Positions 62,797 through 64,000 of a stretch of 64,000 bases of DNA are shown here, in pieces (positions within the stretch are counted from its first letter, which is position 1; every line of letters begins with the position of its first letter). Below the pieces are notes generated by a model. That model searched no databases, had not been told where the DNA came from, and saw nothing but the letters and a program-made list of their open reading frames with translations. The stretch spans positions 496,001 to 560,000 of the forward strand of contig JACCLO010000017.1 in assembly GCA_029448655.1 (NCBI GenBank), written 5' to 3'. The DNA is from Wolfiporia cocos. Taxonomy: Eukaryota > Basidiomycota > Agaricomycetes > Polyporales > Phaeolaceae. A program made the translations under genes and the position numbers.

Positions 62797-64000
62797 GGTT
62801 GCTATTGTCGATCGGGGCGTCGCGGTGCGGGGTCGATGTCACTTATAAGAGTGCGGGGGTGGGGCGTGCGGAGAGACTCGGATGGGCGTGCTTGCACGTA
62901 GCGAGCGATACGCCGGTGGAGCGAGAGGCGGGCGAACAGCGAGATGGTGCTGCGATGGCGAGCTGTGCTACAGCTTATGAGGATTCGGACGCATCTTCCC
63001 GCGTACATGCAATGCAACAGACGGAGCAGCCGCAATTGGCTGGAGTCTGAGCGTTAGTCAGGACAGGGCCCGGTGGGACGCGTCCGCGCCATTCGATGCA
63101 CCGCGTGGAAGGCGAATGAACACCACGCAGTCATTGGTGGAGCGGGGACGTCAAGTCGGGCATCTGCCCGAAGACCTTGTACTATTCGCACCGTACAACA
63201 TAGAATGGAACAGAGCGAAAGCCGCGGACGACCCAGCAGGCGGAGGATGGTCATCTGCCGAGTTGCTATTAGTATCGAGGGGCGCTTCTCCCGCCATCGG
63301 GCATTGACAGGATCTGGCAATGCCTCTACGCCTACCCGGAGCGCGCGTTGTCCCGGAGAGGAGATCTGCCTCCCCGATGCGCCCGCCAAGCCGCCAAGAT
63401 GCGCCTCGCGTTGGGCAGATTCCCTTTGGACGTTCGCGCATTGCCCGACGACGCCACAAAGTATGACGGCCCCGCACGCCCAGAACCTCACATGACCGCC
63501 CTCCGAGCTCGCACGCGCAACGCCCAGACGCTGTGGCGGATGTGCGCCCCGGCACCGTCGCGCAGCGCGCTGGCAGTGAGGCGCACTATCGCCGTTTTGT
63601 CCCCCGCCGCGGACCCTGCTCAGGGTCGCAGCTCCATCTCCATGCAGCGCCGCGCGTGCGCACAATGTCGCATGTGGCGACCCGGTTCGCGCCTGTGCTT
63701 GACGATTGCCTTTTAGCAAGGGCTCCTACTCGCGCCCGACGACACCCGACCGCGCGTGTCGATGGGTCGCCCACAGCGGAGCATGCCCCACATAGGCGAC
63801 CCGGTTCGGGCACCCACTCGGGGATGCGTCCTTCTCCAGCACCACAGGGCGCGCGTGGGTTCTCTGCGTCTCCAATTCTGCTTTTGGGCTGCCTGCGTAT
63901 CGCAAGCCTCAAGTCGTCTCCGCGCATCACGTGTGACTCGGCCTTCGACGTCGAGATCGGCATGCGATCGGGCATATCCCCGTTTGTTCTCTCTTCGCCG
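62797..64000. other. GC-rich host DNA upstream of the dehalogenase, no gene supported
   Basis: Contains the presumed dehalogenase promoter. Overlapping open frames on both strands (for example 63,054-63,719 minus, 63,073-63,495 plus) are Arg/Pro/Ala-rich, as expected from high GC, and show no domain. Coding content cannot be decided from sequence alone. Confidence 0.4.

Noticed and set aside
63054..63975. Long ORFs on both strands at the right edge
   Set aside because: Arg/Pro/Ala composition typical of chance frames in GC-rich DNA, mutually overlapping, no motif.

Overview
The window is fungal nuclear DNA, most likely from a filamentous basidiomycete (Agaricomycete-like). Reasons: two GC-rich host genes with short GT-AG introns at the window edges, chromodomain Ty3/Gypsy retrotransposons, a fungal-type Rep/PIF1 Helitron, and no prokaryotic gene organisation. 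About 59 kb between the two host genes is a telescoped stack of mobile elements. I resolved it by matching target-site duplications (TSDs), terminal repeats and interrupted reading frames.

Layout. 1-311: 3' end of a flavin-containing monooxygenase gene. 312-12,023: solo LTRs, three copies of a ~610-bp hAT-type MITE, a tRNA-derived SINE and a short Helitron fragment. Inside this stretch an ankyrin-repeat gene is cut into pieces by four separate insertions. 12,024-22,843: a non-autonomous Helitron carrying an intact 9.9-kb chromovirus (copy A1: ORF1, gag, pol with C-terminal dUTPase, LTRs without visible differences, TSD GAAGT). 22,844-58,568: one decayed autonomous Helitron on the minus strand, expanded from about 7 kb to 36 kb by insertions: three solo LTRs, a ~5-kb foldback-like element with long minisatellite arms (itself holding a second chromovirus, element G, 29,799-38,373, and more solo LTRs), and a second copy of the A chromovirus (A2, 46,091-57,731). 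58,582-59,793: another non-autonomous Helitron, head-to-head with the first. 59,794-64,000: host DNA with a six-exon haloacid-dehalogenase gene at 61,454-62,796 (minus).

Retroelement biology. Both chromovirus families carry an 11-nt sequence 1-2 nt downstream of the 5' LTR. It is perfectly complementary to an 11-nt sequence in the LTR, 34-35 bp after the TATA box, which is what Tf1-type self-priming predicts. Both families encode a dUTPase, but in different places: after the chromodomain in A, between protease and reverse transcriptase in G. Family A has an additional ORF before gag; G has an additional zinc-knuckle ORF after the chromodomain. At least ten LTRs of different families carry a short perfect inverted repeat at a fixed distance from the TATA box, with compensatory base changes. 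Solo LTRs (18) far outnumber full-length elements (3). All LTR-LTR differences I found by eye, and the two nonsense codons in A2, are C/G to T/A changes at CpG.

All statements come from reading the sequence by eye. Percent identities, alignments and database searches were not run.
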